Origin: Photobacterium proteolyticum
GTDB lineage: Bacteria; Pseudomonadota; Gammaproteobacteria; Enterobacterales; Vibrionaceae
Direction of reading: 5' to 3'
Assembly: GCF_001939735.1 (NCBI RefSeq)
Contig: NZ_MJIL01000069.1
Location: forward strand, 124,001-188,000
DNA length: 64,000 nucleotides
The translations under genes were made by a program, and so were the position numbers. The notes beneath the pieces are model-generated. The model saw only the letters and a list, made by a program, of their open reading frames with translations. It was not told where the DNA came from and searched no databases. Positions 9,531-18,143 of this stretch are shown here, piece by piece (position 1 is the stretch's first letter; each line of letters starts with the position of its first letter).

Positions 9531-9556
9531 AAAGGAGCCGCAAAGGCTCCTTTTTT
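9531..9556. terminator. Terminator after gpt
   Basis: The stem AAGGAGCC / GGCTCCTT is followed by a T-run. It sits between convergent gpt and the minus-strand secreted-protein gene and may serve both. Confidence 0.88.
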
Positions 9557-9603
9557 GTTTGCAAATCGTAACCGTGAGCATTCAAGCCCTTATGAAAAGA
9601 CGG

Positions 9604-9903
9604 TTAACGCATGGCTCTTATGTCAGAAAGAGACTCGCCGTTGGGCTTGTTGCGATAGAAATTATTGTAGTTGATAAGGTCGATCATATCGTGACCGGTC
9701 AACTTACACTTTCTGTCTAGTTTGGTTTGGTAGGATCCTGGGATTTGCTCGCCTGAGCCATTGAGGCAGACGGCTATTTTGGCATTGACGGCACCGGATG
9801 CAGCACCTGGGTTACCGCCTAAAGACCCGCCGTTACCACCACCGTTTGAAGCAAGTACTGAGCTAGAAAGAAGTAACAGACTTATACCGAGTATTTTTTT
9901 CAT
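9604..9903 (-). CDS. Small secreted protein with two cysteines, unknown function
   Basis: 99 residues. A clear signal peptide (about 1-18, KKILGISLLLLSSSVLA) is followed by a Gly/Asn-rich stretch (SNGGGNGGSLGGN), then a compact domain with two cysteines about 20 residues apart. The mature protein would be about 80 residues, periplasmic or secreted, with a possible disulfide. I do not recognise the family. Its ATG (9903) lies 19 bp from a perfect inverted repeat at 9922-9936. It is alone between the gpt terminator and the frsA promoter region. Confidence 0.75.
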   Translation of the reverse strand: MKKILGISLLLLSSSVLASNGGGNGGSLGGNPGAASGAVNAKIAVCLNGSGEQIPGSYQTKLDRKCKLTGHDMIDLINYNNFYRNKPNGESLSDIRAMR

Positions 9904-9921
9904 ACATCAACCACCGTATAA

Positions 9922-9936
9922 AATACTAACAGTATT
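9922..9936. promoter_or_regulatory. Operator-like perfect inverted repeat upstream of the secreted-protein gene
   Basis: AATACT-AAC-AGTATT is a perfect 6+3+6 palindrome 19 bp from the minus-strand start codon at 9903. The size and position suit a repressor site, but I recognise no regulator. Confidence 0.4.
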
Positions 9937-10279
9937 ATCAGCATAGCCCAGGATAGAAAATCAGCTGGAGATCTGGCACAAAGTGGCACTTCAACCTTAT
10001 TTATTCTCAATATTGCGTCAAAGTGAGCGAATTAATTCAGTGTTGCATTCATGATTTTGTCATCCGAGCCAAATACTTGCAGATAAATGGTTGGAAGAGG
10101 TTTTGCCATCTTTTTGTTTTTGCGCGCACACTGCAATTGACTGTTGGATGGTATACTTTGGGTATCAATGTCATTGCGTATGCCGATGATTGCTTCCAGG
10201 TGACGGCGTTTTCTCCTGAGGAAAAGGAGCGCCAAATGAGTCGTTGCGCATAGAAAGAATTCGAACAATGGAGCTTACC
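9937..10279 (+). other. Upstream region of frsA with a five-codon mini-ORF
   Basis: No convincing long ORF is present. A strong ribosome site (AAGGAG, 10224-10229) precedes ATG AGT CGT TGC GCA TAG at 10236-10253, a five-codon reading frame that ends 26 bp before the frsA start. Nothing else is recognised. Confidence 0.4.
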
Positions 10280-11539
10280 GTGTCTGAACCCTCTAAAACT
10301 AACTTATCCGAAAAGCTGTTTGCACCGCGGCAAACCTCGAAAGAGACTTCCAGCCTGGTTAAGCTGGCTCATGTGGCTTCCAAGCCTATGCATAACGCGA
10401 TTGATGGTGACAGTGAGGCAGGGTGGTACCGTGTATTGAGACGCCCGCAGTGGGCATGGCAGGGAATCGACCCGATTGAGATGGAGGCGATTCTTGCCCG
10501 GATGGCTAACTCCGAGGCTCAGCGAACCGATGACGAGTTGCTCGATACCGTGGTTGGCTACAAGCCTGGTAACTGGATTTATGAGTGGAGCCAGTCTGGC
10601 GCCATGTACCATAAAACAGCCCGGGAGCTGGTTAAGGCGGATAAGAAAGACAAGGCGGGACAGGTGCTGCTGACGGCCAGTATGTACTACAGTATCGCGG
10701 CTTACCCTCATCTAAAAGGGGATACACTGGCGGCACAGGCAGAGCTCCAGGCGAACCAGACCTATCGTGAAGCCATGGAGTATATGCCCCATAAAATGAA
10801 AACGATAGATGTCAAATACGAAGGTAAGACGTTCCAGGCATTCATTCATTTGCCTTGCACCGATAAATTGCTGCCAACCGTGATTGTCAGCGGCGGGCTC
10901 GACACCCTTCAGTCAGACTTGTGGCGCCTGTACCATGATTACCTCGGACCAGCCGGTTTTGCCATGGTTACTCTGGACATGCCGTCTGTCGGCCACAGTG
11001 CCCCCTGGGCTTTGACGGAGGATACCAGTCGGTTGCATCAGGCGTTGTTACAGCAAATTCGCGACGTGCCCTGGGTCGACCATCACCGTGTTGCCATGCT
11101 GGGGTTGCGCTTCGGGGGCAATGCCGCTATCCGCCTTGGGTTTCTTGAACCAACCCGACTGAAAACCTGTATCAGCCTTGGCGGGGCTATCCACAGTGTC
11201 CTGGCTGATTCCAAGCGGCTAGATGCGATGCCGCGGATGTACCTCGATATGATTGCCTCGCGAATGGGCAAAAAGGGAGTATCCCGGACCAGCCTGACTT
11301 CTCACCTTCCTGCCTGGTCGCTCAAGCAGCAGGGTTTGCTGGGGCGCCGTAAGACCGAAGTGCCGATGCTGGGGATCAGCTTGAAAAATGATCCTGTTTG
11401 TACCGACTTTGATAACCAGCTTATTGCGATGTCCAGCCGTGGTGGTAAGGCGATAACGCTTCCGGAAAAACCCCTTCACGACGGCTATCACCGAGCCTTG
11501 GAAACCGTGGTGGACTGGTTGAAAGAGAAACTCGCCTGA
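10280..11539 (+). CDS. frsA: FrsA, esterase-like fermentation/respiration switch protein
   Basis: 419 residues from GTG 10280, chosen because GGAG lies 6 bp upstream and MSEPSKTNLSEKLF fits the family N-terminus; ATG 10268 would add four residues. FrsA features are present: an N-terminal helical part (WYRVLRRPQWAWQGIDPIE, then YKPGNWIYEWSQSG) and a C-terminal alpha/beta-hydrolase domain (VIVSGGLDTLQSD, MLGLRFGGNAA, LLGRRKTEVPMLG). In enteric bacteria FrsA binds unphosphorylated EIIA-Glc and shifts carbon flow toward fermentation. The crr gene is also in this window, 21 kb away. crl follows on the same strand. Confidence 0.92.
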   Translation: MSEPSKTNLSEKLFAPRQTSKETSSLVKLAHVASKPMHNAIDGDSEAGWYRVLRRPQWAWQGIDPIEMEAILARMANSEAQRTDDELLDTVVGYKPGNWIYEWSQSGAMYHKTARELVKADKKDKAGQVLLTASMYYSIAAYPHLKGDTLAAQAELQANQTYREAMEYMPHKMKTIDVKYEGKTFQAFIHLPCTDKLLPTVIVSGGLDTLQSDLWRLYHDYLGPAGFAMVTLDMPSVGHSAPWALTEDTSRLHQALLQQIRDVPWVDHHRVAMLGLRFGGNAAIRLGFLEPTRLKTCISLGGAIHSVLADSKRLDAMPRMYLDMIASRMGKKGVSRTSLTSHLPAWSLKQQGLLGRRKTEVPMLGISLKNDPVCTDFDNQLIAMSSRGGKAITLPEKPLHDGYHRALETVVDWLKEKLA

Positions 11540-11708
11540 GGACTGCGTTCTCAGTCGTGCTATTGTAAATAAAATGTTGCTATCTCTTGGCTTTATGGCT
11601 TAAATGGAATAACGAGTGGCAGAAGCTGGGTCGTGATGAGCTTCTGGCTTCTGTCTGGCACCCGATGGATGCTGTTATTGTGTTATTGACTATGGATGGA
11701 GATACGCT

Positions 11709-12113
11709 ATGACGACTACAACAACATTTCCGCCACATGGGCGCTTGATGACGAAGCTTACTGCACTGGGCCCCTATCTGCGCCAGAAACAGTCTTCTGA
11801 GGGCCATTTCTTTTTTGACTGCCTTGCTAGTTGTATCAGTGCCAAGAAAGAGCCGGAAGAGCGCGAGTTCTGGGGCTGGTGGTTGATCCTGACGGCCACT
11901 GAGACAGGTTTTGAATACCACTATTTCTTTGGCCGCTATGACAGTCGCGGTGAATGGCAGAAAGAAAACGTACCTGCCAAGCATGAGCAGGCCGTGCTCC
12001 AGACACTCGACGACTTTTATCCGAAATTAACAGGTTTGCTTCAAGATGAGTTCAAACTGACAGTAACTGCAGCTAGCGAGCTTGAAGAAGCAGAGCTGGG
12101 CACGGTTGCCTGA
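11709..12113 (+). CDS. crl: Sigma factor-binding protein Crl
   Basis: 134 residues, close to the E. coli protein. Conserved landmarks are LTALGPYLR (about 17-25), FFFDCLASC (34-42) and the FWGWW motif (54-58), all part of the RpoS-binding surface. Crl promotes association of RpoS with core RNA polymerase, raising stationary-phase transcription. The ATG at 11709 follows a weak GGAGA site. A hairpin (CAGAAGCT/AGCTTCTG, 11620-11646) lies in the leader between frsA and crl without a T-run. A terminator ends the unit. Confidence 0.95.
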   Translation: MTTTTTFPPHGRLMTKLTALGPYLRQKQSSEGHFFFDCLASCISAKKEPEEREFWGWWLILTATETGFEYHYFFGRYDSRGEWQKENVPAKHEQAVLQTLDDFYPKLTGLLQDEFKLTVTAASELEEAELGTVA

Positions 12114-12153
12114 TTGTGCATCAAACAGATTATCTGTAGCCAGAAGAAAGAAT

Positions 12154-12180
12154 AATGCGCTTTTATAGCGCATTTTTCTT
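12154..12180 (+). terminator. Terminator after crl
   Basis: The stem AATGCGCT / AGCGCATT (12154-12161, 12167-12174) has a 5-nt loop, followed by TTTCTT. Confidence 0.85.
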
Positions 12181-12247
12181 GTGATCTAGCAAGGGGATTG
12201 ATAAAACATCTGAATATAAATTTATTCATCACAATTGTTTAATCCCA

Positions 12248-13429
12248 ATGGCAGATACTAAACATTCGAACGCTACAGAGCAGGACCTTGCGGGTGCTCA
12301 CTCTTCTACAGAGACCCCGGCGGTTAGACAATCTCAGACCATCGTCGTCAAGCTGGGCACCAGCGTACTGACCGGCGGCACGCTACAGTTGGATCGGGCC
12401 CATATGGTGGAACTGGTTCGACAGTGCGCATCGCTGCGTCGTCAGGGACACAAGGTCATCATGGTGACGTCTGGTGCAATTGCAGCAGGGCGTGAGCACC
12501 TGGGATATCCCGAGCTCCCCAAAACAATGGCGAGCAAGCAGTTGCTGGCAGCGGTCGGTCAGAGCCGCTTGATTCAGGAGTGGGAGAGTTTGTTTGGTAT
12601 CTATGGCCTGCATGTCGGACAGATGCTGCTGACACGGGCCGATCTTGACGATCGGGAGCGCTATCTCAATGCCCGAGATATGATTGTTGCGCTGCTGGAT
12701 AACGGTATTATTCCTGTCGTCAACGAAAATGATGCGGTTGCTACCACTGAAATCAAAGTCGGTGATAACGACAACCTGTCGGCATTGGTCGGCATTCTGG
12801 CCAGTGCAGACAAGTTGCTTCTGCTGACCGATCAGCCGGGGCTGTTTACCGCCGATCCGCGCAATAACCCGGATGCGGAGCTGATCCGTGAAGTCCATAC
12901 TATCGATGAAACACTGCACAAGTTAGCTGGTGGTAGTGTGGGTGGCCTGGGTACCGGTGGAATGGCGACCAAGCTGCAGGCGGCCGACGTTGCCCGCCGG
13001 GCTGGTATCGAAGTGATTATTGCTGCAGGTAGCCGGCCTGATGTGATCGCTGATCTGGTCAGGGGGGAATCGGTAGGAACCCGTTTTCTGCCGCTGGAAT
13101 CACCGTTGGAGAGCCGGAAGCGCTGGATCCTGGCTGGGCCTCCGCCGGCCGGGGACATTGTAATTGATGACGGTGCAGCCATTGCAGTACAACAGCGTGG
13201 CAGTAGCTTGCTGTCTAAGGGTATCACGGAAGTCAAAGGGCAGTTTGAGCGCGGGGAAGTCACTCGGATTTTTAATACCAAGGGTGTGTTGTTGGCACGT
13301 GGTATCTGTCGTTACTCAAGCAAAGATATGGCAAAAATTGCCGGAAAGCACAGTCAGGATATTTATCAGGTCCTGGGCTACGAATACGGTCCGGTTGCCG
13401 TACATCGCGATGATCTGGTGGTGATCTGA
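12248..13429 (+). CDS. proB: Glutamate 5-kinase
   Basis: 393 residues. The amino-acid-kinase domain begins at the ATP-binding [12 protein letters not shown] (about 33-44), with [19 protein letters not shown] and the substrate motif [17 protein letters not shown]; a C-terminal PUA domain (about 300-385) ends [13 protein letters not shown]. It makes gamma-glutamyl phosphate, the first and proline-inhibited step of proline synthesis. The reading frame has about 24 more N-terminal residues than E. coli ProB, Ser/Thr/Ala-rich, and no internal ATG, GTG or TTG is available before the kinase core. No strong ribosome site precedes ATG 12248. proA follows 47 bp downstream. Confidence 0.95.
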   Translation: MADTKHSNATEQDLAGAHSSTETPAVRQSQTIVVKLGTSVLTGGTLQLDRAHMVELVRQCASLRRQGHKVIMVTSGAIAAGREHLGYPELPKTMASKQLLAAVGQSRLIQEWESLFGIYGLHVGQMLLTRADLDDRERYLNARDMIVALLDNGIIPVVNENDAVATTEIKVGDNDNLSALVGILASADKLLLLTDQPGLFTADPRNNPDAELIREVHTIDETLHKLAGGSVGGLGTGGMATKLQAADVARRAGIEVIIAAGSRPDVIADLVRGESVGTRFLPLESPLESRKRWILAGPPPAGDIVIDDGAAIAVQQRGSSLLSKGITEVKGQFERGEVTRIFNTKGVLLARGICRYSSKDMAKIAGKHSQDIYQVLGYEYGPVAVHRDDLVVI

Positions 13430-13476
13430 CCGCGTATGGCGACGTACTGACAATATTTTGATGATAGGGGAAGAGT

Positions 13477-14733
13477 GTGGATCTTGAGATTATGGGTAAA
13501 GCTGCCCAACAGGCAGCTTTCGAACTTGCTACTGCAGCTACAAAGCAGAAAAATCAGGCGCTGGCGATCATTGCCGATGAGCTGGAAGCCAATAGTAATG
13601 CAATACTGGCAGCAAATGCCAAGGATATTGAAGCGGCACGCGAAGCGGGCATGTCTGATGCCTTGGTTGATCGCCTGCTGCTAAACACAGATCGCCTGGC
13701 CGGTATTGCCGGTGATGTGCGCAATGTGATCAGCCTAGATGATCCGGTGGGTGCAGAGCTTGATAGCAGGGTGCTGGAAAATGGCATGCGCCTGAGCCGT
13801 CGCCGTGTTCCGCTGGGCGTGGTGGGTGTCATTTACGAAGCGCGCCCGAACGTGACGATTGATATTGCGGCGCTGTGCCTGAAAACCGGTAATGCCAGTA
13901 TTTTGCGTGGTGGCCGCGAAACCTTCCATTCCAATATGGAGCTGGTGAAGGTGATCCAGGTAGCTCTCGAGAAAGCAGGCCTGCCGGCGGCATCGGTACA
14001 GTATATCGAGAAGCCGGATCGTGAGCTGGTTTCCCAACTGCTTAAATTGGATCAGTTCGTTGATATGATTATTCCGCGCGGTGGCGCTGGCCTGCACAAG
14101 ATGTGCAAGGAAAACAGCACTATCCCTGTGATTATCGGCGGCTTCGGGATCAGCCATGTCTTTGTCGACAAGACAGCAGACTTGGCCCGGGCACTGGATG
14201 TGGTGGAAAACTCAAAAGTACAGCGTCCTTCAGCCTGTAATGCGCTGGATACGCTGCTGGTCAGCGAAGACATTGCCGAGGCGTTTTTACCTCGTCTTGC
14301 CGAGCGTATGAACCACAAGAAGGTCGCTTTGGTGGCGGACGAAGCCAGCTTTGCATTACTGGAAGGCAAGGCATCAGAGCTGCGTAAAGTGGCGGACGGT
14401 GACTTTGATACCGAGTGGTTGAGCTTTACCCTCGGGGTGAAAGTGGTCAAAGACGTTGATGAGGCCATTGCTCATATGCGCAAGCATAATGCCAGCCACT
14501 CAGATGCGATCCTGACTAATGACATCAATGCGGCAGAACGATTCGTTAATGCGGCGGGCTCGGCGGCGGTATATGTTAATGCCTCGACGCGCTTTACCGA
14601 CGGTGCCCAGTTTGGCCTGGGAGCCGAGGTGGCTGTGTCGACCCAGAAGCTGCACGCTCGTGGCCCGATGGGGCTGGAAGAGCTGACCAGCTATAAGTGG
14701 GTGGGTGTAGCCGACTACCTCGTTCGCTCTTAG
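13477..14733 (+). CDS. proA: Gamma-glutamyl phosphate reductase
   Basis: 418 residues in the aldehyde-dehydrogenase fold. Catalytic Cys254 lies in [12 protein letters not shown]; the Rossmann and substrate motifs [19 protein letters not shown] and [14 protein letters not shown] are intact, and the end [13 protein letters not shown] is typical. GTG 13477 is chosen as start because AGGGGAAG lies just upstream; ATG 13492 is an alternative. It reduces gamma-glutamyl phosphate to glutamate semialdehyde with NADPH. It pairs with proB, the usual bicistronic arrangement. Confidence 0.96.
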   Translation: MDLEIMGKAAQQAAFELATAATKQKNQALAIIADELEANSNAILAANAKDIEAAREAGMSDALVDRLLLNTDRLAGIAGDVRNVISLDDPVGAELDSRVLENGMRLSRRRVPLGVVGVIYEARPNVTIDIAALCLKTGNASILRGGRETFHSNMELVKVIQVALEKAGLPAASVQYIEKPDRELVSQLLKLDQFVDMIIPRGGAGLHKMCKENSTIPVIIGGFGISHVFVDKTADLARALDVVENSKVQRPSACNALDTLLVSEDIAEAFLPRLAERMNHKKVALVADEASFALLEGKASELRKVADGDFDTEWLSFTLGVKVVKDVDEAIAHMRKHNASHSDAILTNDINAAERFVNAAGSAAVYVNASTRFTDGAQFGLGAEVAVSTQKLHARGPMGLEELTSYKWVGVADYLVRS

Positions 14734-14739
14734 CAATTC

Positions 14740-14818
14740 GTTCCCTCCCTTTTTTTAGGGGAGGGTTAGGGTGGGGTTACACACCCCTCCCGGCCTCCCT
14801 CTATAAAAGTGGGAGGAA
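14740..14818. repeat. G/C-rich palindromic intergenic repeat with quadruplex motif
   Basis: CCCTCCC (14743-14749) pairs with GGGAGGG (14759-14765); CCTCCC (14794-14799) pairs with GGGAGG (14811-14816). Between them GGGGAGGGTTAGGGTGGGG (14758-14776) is four G-runs with loops of 1, 3 and 1 nt, a canonical G-quadruplex motif. The composition is unlike the flanking genes and resembles dispersed REP-like elements of marine gamma-proteobacteria. It follows proA and may also act as its transcription end. Confidence 0.6.
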
Positions 14819-14864
14819 CTTTCTTTGCTCCGCTCAGGCTTTTTCATTCCGAACCTGCCTAGCT

Positions 14865-15056
14865 TTACGATTGTTCGTCCTTTTTCTCTTCGTCTTTCTG
14901 CGCCTCTTCGCGCTTTTGCTTCTCGTGCAGATATTTGATTTTGTCGCGGTAGCCAAACTTCATGTTCGCGGTGTATTTTAAGGCCGCAATGTTACTGACC
15001 ACAACGCTGACGACTATGATGCTGATAACCCAGGGGTTGAGTAGCCATTCCACCAT
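14865..15056 (-). CDS. DUF2897 family small membrane protein
   Basis: 63 residues: one N-terminal membrane helix (about 9-27) after LLNPWVIS, the segment NIAALKYTANMKF, and a highly charged Lys/Glu tail. This is the DUF2897 layout known from Vibrionaceae; no function is established. Its ATG directly follows the TAA of the peptidase gene (15057-15059), so it is translationally coupled and is last in the arsC-like/dapE/peptidase operon. Confidence 0.8.
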   Translation of the reverse strand: MVEWLLNPWVISIIVVSVVVSNIAALKYTANMKFGYRDKIKYLHEKQKREEAQKDEEKKDEQS

Positions 15057-15752
15057 TTAGACCTCGCAGATATTCTCTATATACCTACTATAAAGACTAT
15101 CAAGGTTTGACAAAATCTGCGACTTTCCAGCAATTTGGCTCGCGTTAAGTGTGTGGTAGAGCAGCTCTGGCGTAAGTTGCGTCAGCAGTGGCTGACTGAC
15201 AGGGTAGTAGCTGATGTGCCAGGGCTCGATGGCTACCCCGTTACGGTCTTCGGCATAGGGCAGATAGAAGCCGAACTGGGCGATGTGTTCATTAAGCCAG
15301 GTACTGAATGCCGCCTGGTGTCCGCCCTGGCTGTATTCCCACGGCTCAAGCTGAAGCCGGGTTCCCTCTGGCAGGCAGTTCGCCGCATAGATATCGATGT
15401 CTGTGCCCCAATGATGACGGCTGGCACCGGGAAGGGCCGACCAGCGCATGATGGCATGGATTTTCTCCAGCTCCGAAAGCTGGCCGGCATCAAGGGGCTG
15501 GCTGTTGCTATCCAACAGAGGGCGGGAGCCTTTGAATTTGTTGTTCCAAATCAGCAGTTGACGCTCAAAGGAGCGAAAGGCACTGGCAATCTGCAAGTCA
15601 AAGCCCGCCTGATTAGCCGCCTGCTGGAGTCGGAGGAATGCTGGCAGCATATCCCGGTGCAGCAAGTGCTGCTGGTGGTCGACAAGGTGCGAGTCGGCCT
15701 GTCCGGTAAGTTGCCCGGCGCTGAGCGGCCGGGCTGGGGTTGGGTTAGTCAT
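15057..15752 (-). CDS. M15 family D,D-/L,D-carboxypeptidase (VanY-like)
   Basis: 231 residues from ATG 15752. The zinc-peptidase motif SRHHWGTDID (Ser111, His113, Gly116, Asp120) and the later EPWH (Glu176-His179) are both intact, and SAFRSFERQ is a family landmark. Such enzymes trim peptidoglycan stem peptides. No signal peptide is visible, so either the export route is unusual or the protein acts in the cytoplasm on recycled muropeptides. The start overlaps the dapE stop as TAATG, indicating coupling; pairing with dapE (diaminopimelate synthesis) suggests a cell-wall theme. Confidence 0.88.
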   Translation of the reverse strand: MTNPTPARPLSAGQLTGQADSHLVDHQQHLLHRDMLPAFLRLQQAANQAGFDLQIASAFRSFERQLLIWNNKFKGSRPLLDSNSQPLDAGQLSELEKIHAIMRWSALPGASRHHWGTDIDIYAANCLPEGTRLQLEPWEYSQGGHQAAFSTWLNEHIAQFGFYLPYAEDRNGVAIEPWHISYYPVSQPLLTQLTPELLYHTLNASQIAGKSQILSNLDSLYSRYIENICEV

Positions 15753-16882
15753 TAAAGTACTTTTTCCAACACTTTTTGGTACATATCGGTGAGCTTTTCG
15801 AGATCGGCCACTTTGACACACTCATTCACTTTATGGATGGTGGCATTGCACGGCCCAAGCTCGATAACCTGCGCGCCTGTCCGGGCGATAAATCGTCCGT
15901 CTGAGGTGCCGCCGGTGGTAAGCAGTTCTGGTTTCTTGTGATTAACTTCTTCGATGGCGTCGACAACAGCCTCCAGCAACGTACCGTGATCAGTCAGGAA
16001 CGGGTGGCCGCTGAAAGTCCATTTCAGATCATAGTCCAATCCGTGGGCATCGAGCACTGAGTGCACTTTGCGCTTGATGTCGTCTGCCGTCAGCTCGGTA
16101 CTGAAGCGGAAGTTGAACTGAACATGAAACTCACCAGGAATAACATTTGAGGCACCGGTACCCGCATGCAGGTTGGCAATCTGGAAGCTGGTCGGCGGGA
16201 AATAGGCATTGCCGTTGTCCCAGGTTGTGGCCGCCAGTTCCGCCAGCGCCGGCATCGCACGGTGAACGGGGTTGTCGGCAAGGTGCGGATAGGCCACATG
16301 GCCCTGGGTACCTTTCAGCGTCACATCGCCGGTGATCGAGCCTCGGCGGCCGTTTTTGACCACATCGCCCACGGCATGGGTACTGGACGGCTCGCCGACG
16401 ATGCACATGTCGATTTTCTCGTTGCGGGCTTCCAGTGTATCGATCACCCGGGTGGTACCGTTGATAAATGGCCCTTCCTCATCGGAGGTGATCAGCAGGG
16501 CAATTGACCCTTTGTGGTCCGGGTTGTCGGCAAGAAAACGCTCGATCGCAACGACGATGCATGCCAGTGAGCCCTTCATATCGGCGGCACCGCGGCCGTG
16601 AAGGTAGCCATCAATAATTGTCGGCTCGAAAGGCGGGGTATGCCAGAGATCCGACGGCCCGGCAGGTACAACATCAGTATGACCGGCAAAGACGAACAGT
16701 GGCGCTTCCGTGCCTCGACGTGCCCACAGGTTGGTGGTGTCTTCGAAGACCATGGTTTCGATCTTGAAGCCGAGTTTTTCAAGACGTGCAATCATCACGT
16801 CCTGACAGCCTGCATCTTCCGGGGTGACCGAAATTCGGCTGATAAAGTCTTTCGCCAGGGCGATAACCGGGCTATCTGACAT
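15752..16882 (-). CDS. dapE: Succinyl-diaminopimelate desuccinylase
   Basis: 376 residues. M20 metal ligands: His68 and Asp70 in [10 protein letters not shown], Asp101 in GRGAADMKG, Glu135/Glu136 in [11 protein letters not shown], and a His near the C-terminus in [19 protein letters not shown] is the DapE substrate motif. It is a cytoplasmic di-zinc enzyme that releases succinate from N-succinyl-LL-diaminopimelate in lysine and peptidoglycan synthesis. It is second in an operon after the arsC-like gene (14 bp gap) and overlaps the next gene by one base. Confidence 0.97.
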   Translation of the reverse strand: MSDSPVIALAKDFISRISVTPEDAGCQDVMIARLEKLGFKIETMVFEDTTNLWARRGTEAPLFVFAGHTDVVPAGPSDLWHTPPFEPTIIDGYLHGRGAADMKGSLACIVVAIERFLADNPDHKGSIALLITSDEEGPFINGTTRVIDTLEARNEKIDMCIVGEPSSTHAVGDVVKNGRRGSITGDVTLKGTQGHVAYPHLADNPVHRAMPALAELAATTWDNGNAYFPPTSFQIANLHAGTGASNVIPGEFHVQFNFRFSTELTADDIKRKVHSVLDAHGLDYDLKWTFSGHPFLTDHGTLLEAVVDAIEEVNHKKPELLTTGGTSDGRFIARTGAQVIELGPCNATIHKVNECVKVADLEKLTDMYQKVLEKVL

Positions 16883-16896
16883 CCTTGTATCCTTAA

Positions 16897-17262
16897 CTAT
16901 TTTTCTGCAAGTGAAGATTGGAAAATTTCCTGATACTGCGCAGGCTTGAACCCCAGGTGGTAGGATTCATTGTGAACAAGCAGTGGGCGCTTGATCATCG
17001 CCGGGTACTCCAGCATCAGGGTAAGAGCGCTTTCACGGTTCAATCCGGACTTTTGCTCGTCAGTGAGCTGACGGTAAGTTGTACCGCGTTTGTTCACCAT
17101 CGCTTCCCAGCCAAGCTGAGCTTCAAATGTTTCCAGCATCGCTTGATCCAGGCCGTCTGTGCGGTAGTCGTGAAAGCGGTATTCGATGTTTTCTGCCTCT
17201 AACCATTTTTTCATTTTTTTGATGGTATCGCAGTTCTTAATGCCGTATGTAACTGTACTCAT
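16897..17262 (-). CDS. ArsC/Spx-family protein (YffB-like reductase)
   Basis: 121 residues with a thioredoxin-like fold: [11 protein letters not shown] places the single conserved Cys at position 11, followed by [21 protein letters not shown] and the late segment MIKRPLLV typical of YffB. E. coli yffB also lies beside dapE. YffB resembles arsenate reductases, but a glutathione-dependent reductase role is the usual suggestion; the substrate is unproven. First gene of the operon leading into dapE. Confidence 0.88.
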   Translation of the reverse strand: MSTVTYGIKNCDTIKKMKKWLEAENIEYRFHDYRTDGLDQAMLETFEAQLGWEAMVNKRGTTYRQLTDEQKSGLNRESALTLMLEYPAMIKRPLLVHNESYHLGFKPAQYQEIFQSSLAEK

Positions 17263-17334
17263 AGTATTGCTGACTTACTTTTGTTTTGAATTAGCTTTCC
17301 TTTATAACCAGATTACCCAGCCTGCGCAACGGAA

Positions 17335-17730
17335 TTAGCCATAGGCGACAGCCATTTTGATCAGCCAGATACAGGCTGCCAACCCGACAGCAAATACGAT
17401 GGTTCGCCACGGGCTGAGCTTGCAGGCATAGCAAACCATGTAAAGGGCACGGGATAAGACAAACAGGTAGGCGGGGAGGGCGGCTTGCTCCTCGGGGACA
17501 CCGGCAAAGTGGGCAATAAACACACAGCAGGCAAAGACCGGGGTGATCTCCCAGCCGTTGGCCTGCGCGGCCTTAACCCTGGCAGCAGCACCAGTCAATT
17601 CTCTTTCCTGGATACGAGGCTGGTTAATATCAAACTTTCCTGTCTGACGAAGCGTTAACCAGCCGCCGACGCCTGCGAGAAAGTAATTAAACAGGATTGA
17701 GATTATGATGCACCAAAATGCCGGGGTCAT
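17335..17730 (-). CDS. MAPEG family membrane protein
   Basis: 131 residues with four predicted membrane helices (about 5-27, 58-80, 84-104, 108-128). The segment QERELTGAAARVKAAQANGWE, followed by FVLSRALYMVCYA, is typical of bacterial MAPEG proteins (relatives of membrane glutathione transferases). Substrate unknown. It stands alone, with its own probable promoter in the gap shared with ompW. Confidence 0.85.
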   Translation of the reverse strand: MTPAFWCIIISILFNYFLAGVGGWLTLRQTGKFDINQPRIQERELTGAAARVKAAQANGWEITPVFACCVFIAHFAGVPEEQAALPAYLFVLSRALYMVCYACKLSPWRTIVFAVGLAACIWLIKMAVAYG

Positions 17731-17989
17731 AACAAATACCTATAAGTTAAGGCGGCAATTACCAAATGCGCTGATGGTATTGAGTGTAGAACGGATGAGC
17801 CGGATAAGCCGAGAAGACTGAACTGGTCTGGTTATTTGTCATTGAAAAATAAGTGTTTTATTGGTGCTGTGAATTCTTGTGAACACATTAATTCATTGGT
17901 AGTTTTGCGAGGCATGATGCATATAACGTGTCACAAAAGTAACATTTTGCGGAGAAAAACGTGTTAGGAAAAACCCCTCTTTGGGGTTA

Positions 17990-18003
17990 TTGATCTGTAT
18001 CAA
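17990..18003. promoter_or_regulatory. Perfect FNR box upstream of ompW
   Basis: TTGATCTGTATCAA matches the FNR consensus TTGAT-N4-ATCAA at every fixed base. It lies 141 bp before the ompW start codon in an AT-rich, 410-bp gap. FNR control of ompW is known in enteric bacteria, which supports the reading. Confidence 0.85.
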
Positions 18004-18033
18004 AAGTTAATTGTTGTTGTTAATTTTTGTAAA

Positions 18034-18047
18034 TTGATTTCAGTCAA
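18034..18047. promoter_or_regulatory. Second FNR-like box upstream of ompW
   Basis: TTGATTTCAGTCAA matches 9 of the 10 fixed FNR positions (G for A in the right half). It is 44 bp centre-to-centre from the perfect site, on the ompW side. Confidence 0.6.
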
Positions 18048-18143
18048 TAACCCATTGTTTCAAAGTGGTTACATTTTGCTCCGTTCTTAACAGAAAGCCC
18101 AATATCCCTCAGCCGGGATTCAAAAGGAATGGAGTCAATAATA

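Noticed and set aside
10023..10253. 76-codon plus-strand ORF upstream of frsA
   Set aside because: No ribosome site at its start and no plausible protein features; it ends in the mini-ORF/frsA leader.
15135..15755. Plus-strand ORF (206 codons) opposite the M15 peptidase gene
   Set aside because: The minus strand has intact zinc-peptidase motifs and operon coupling; the plus frame has neither.
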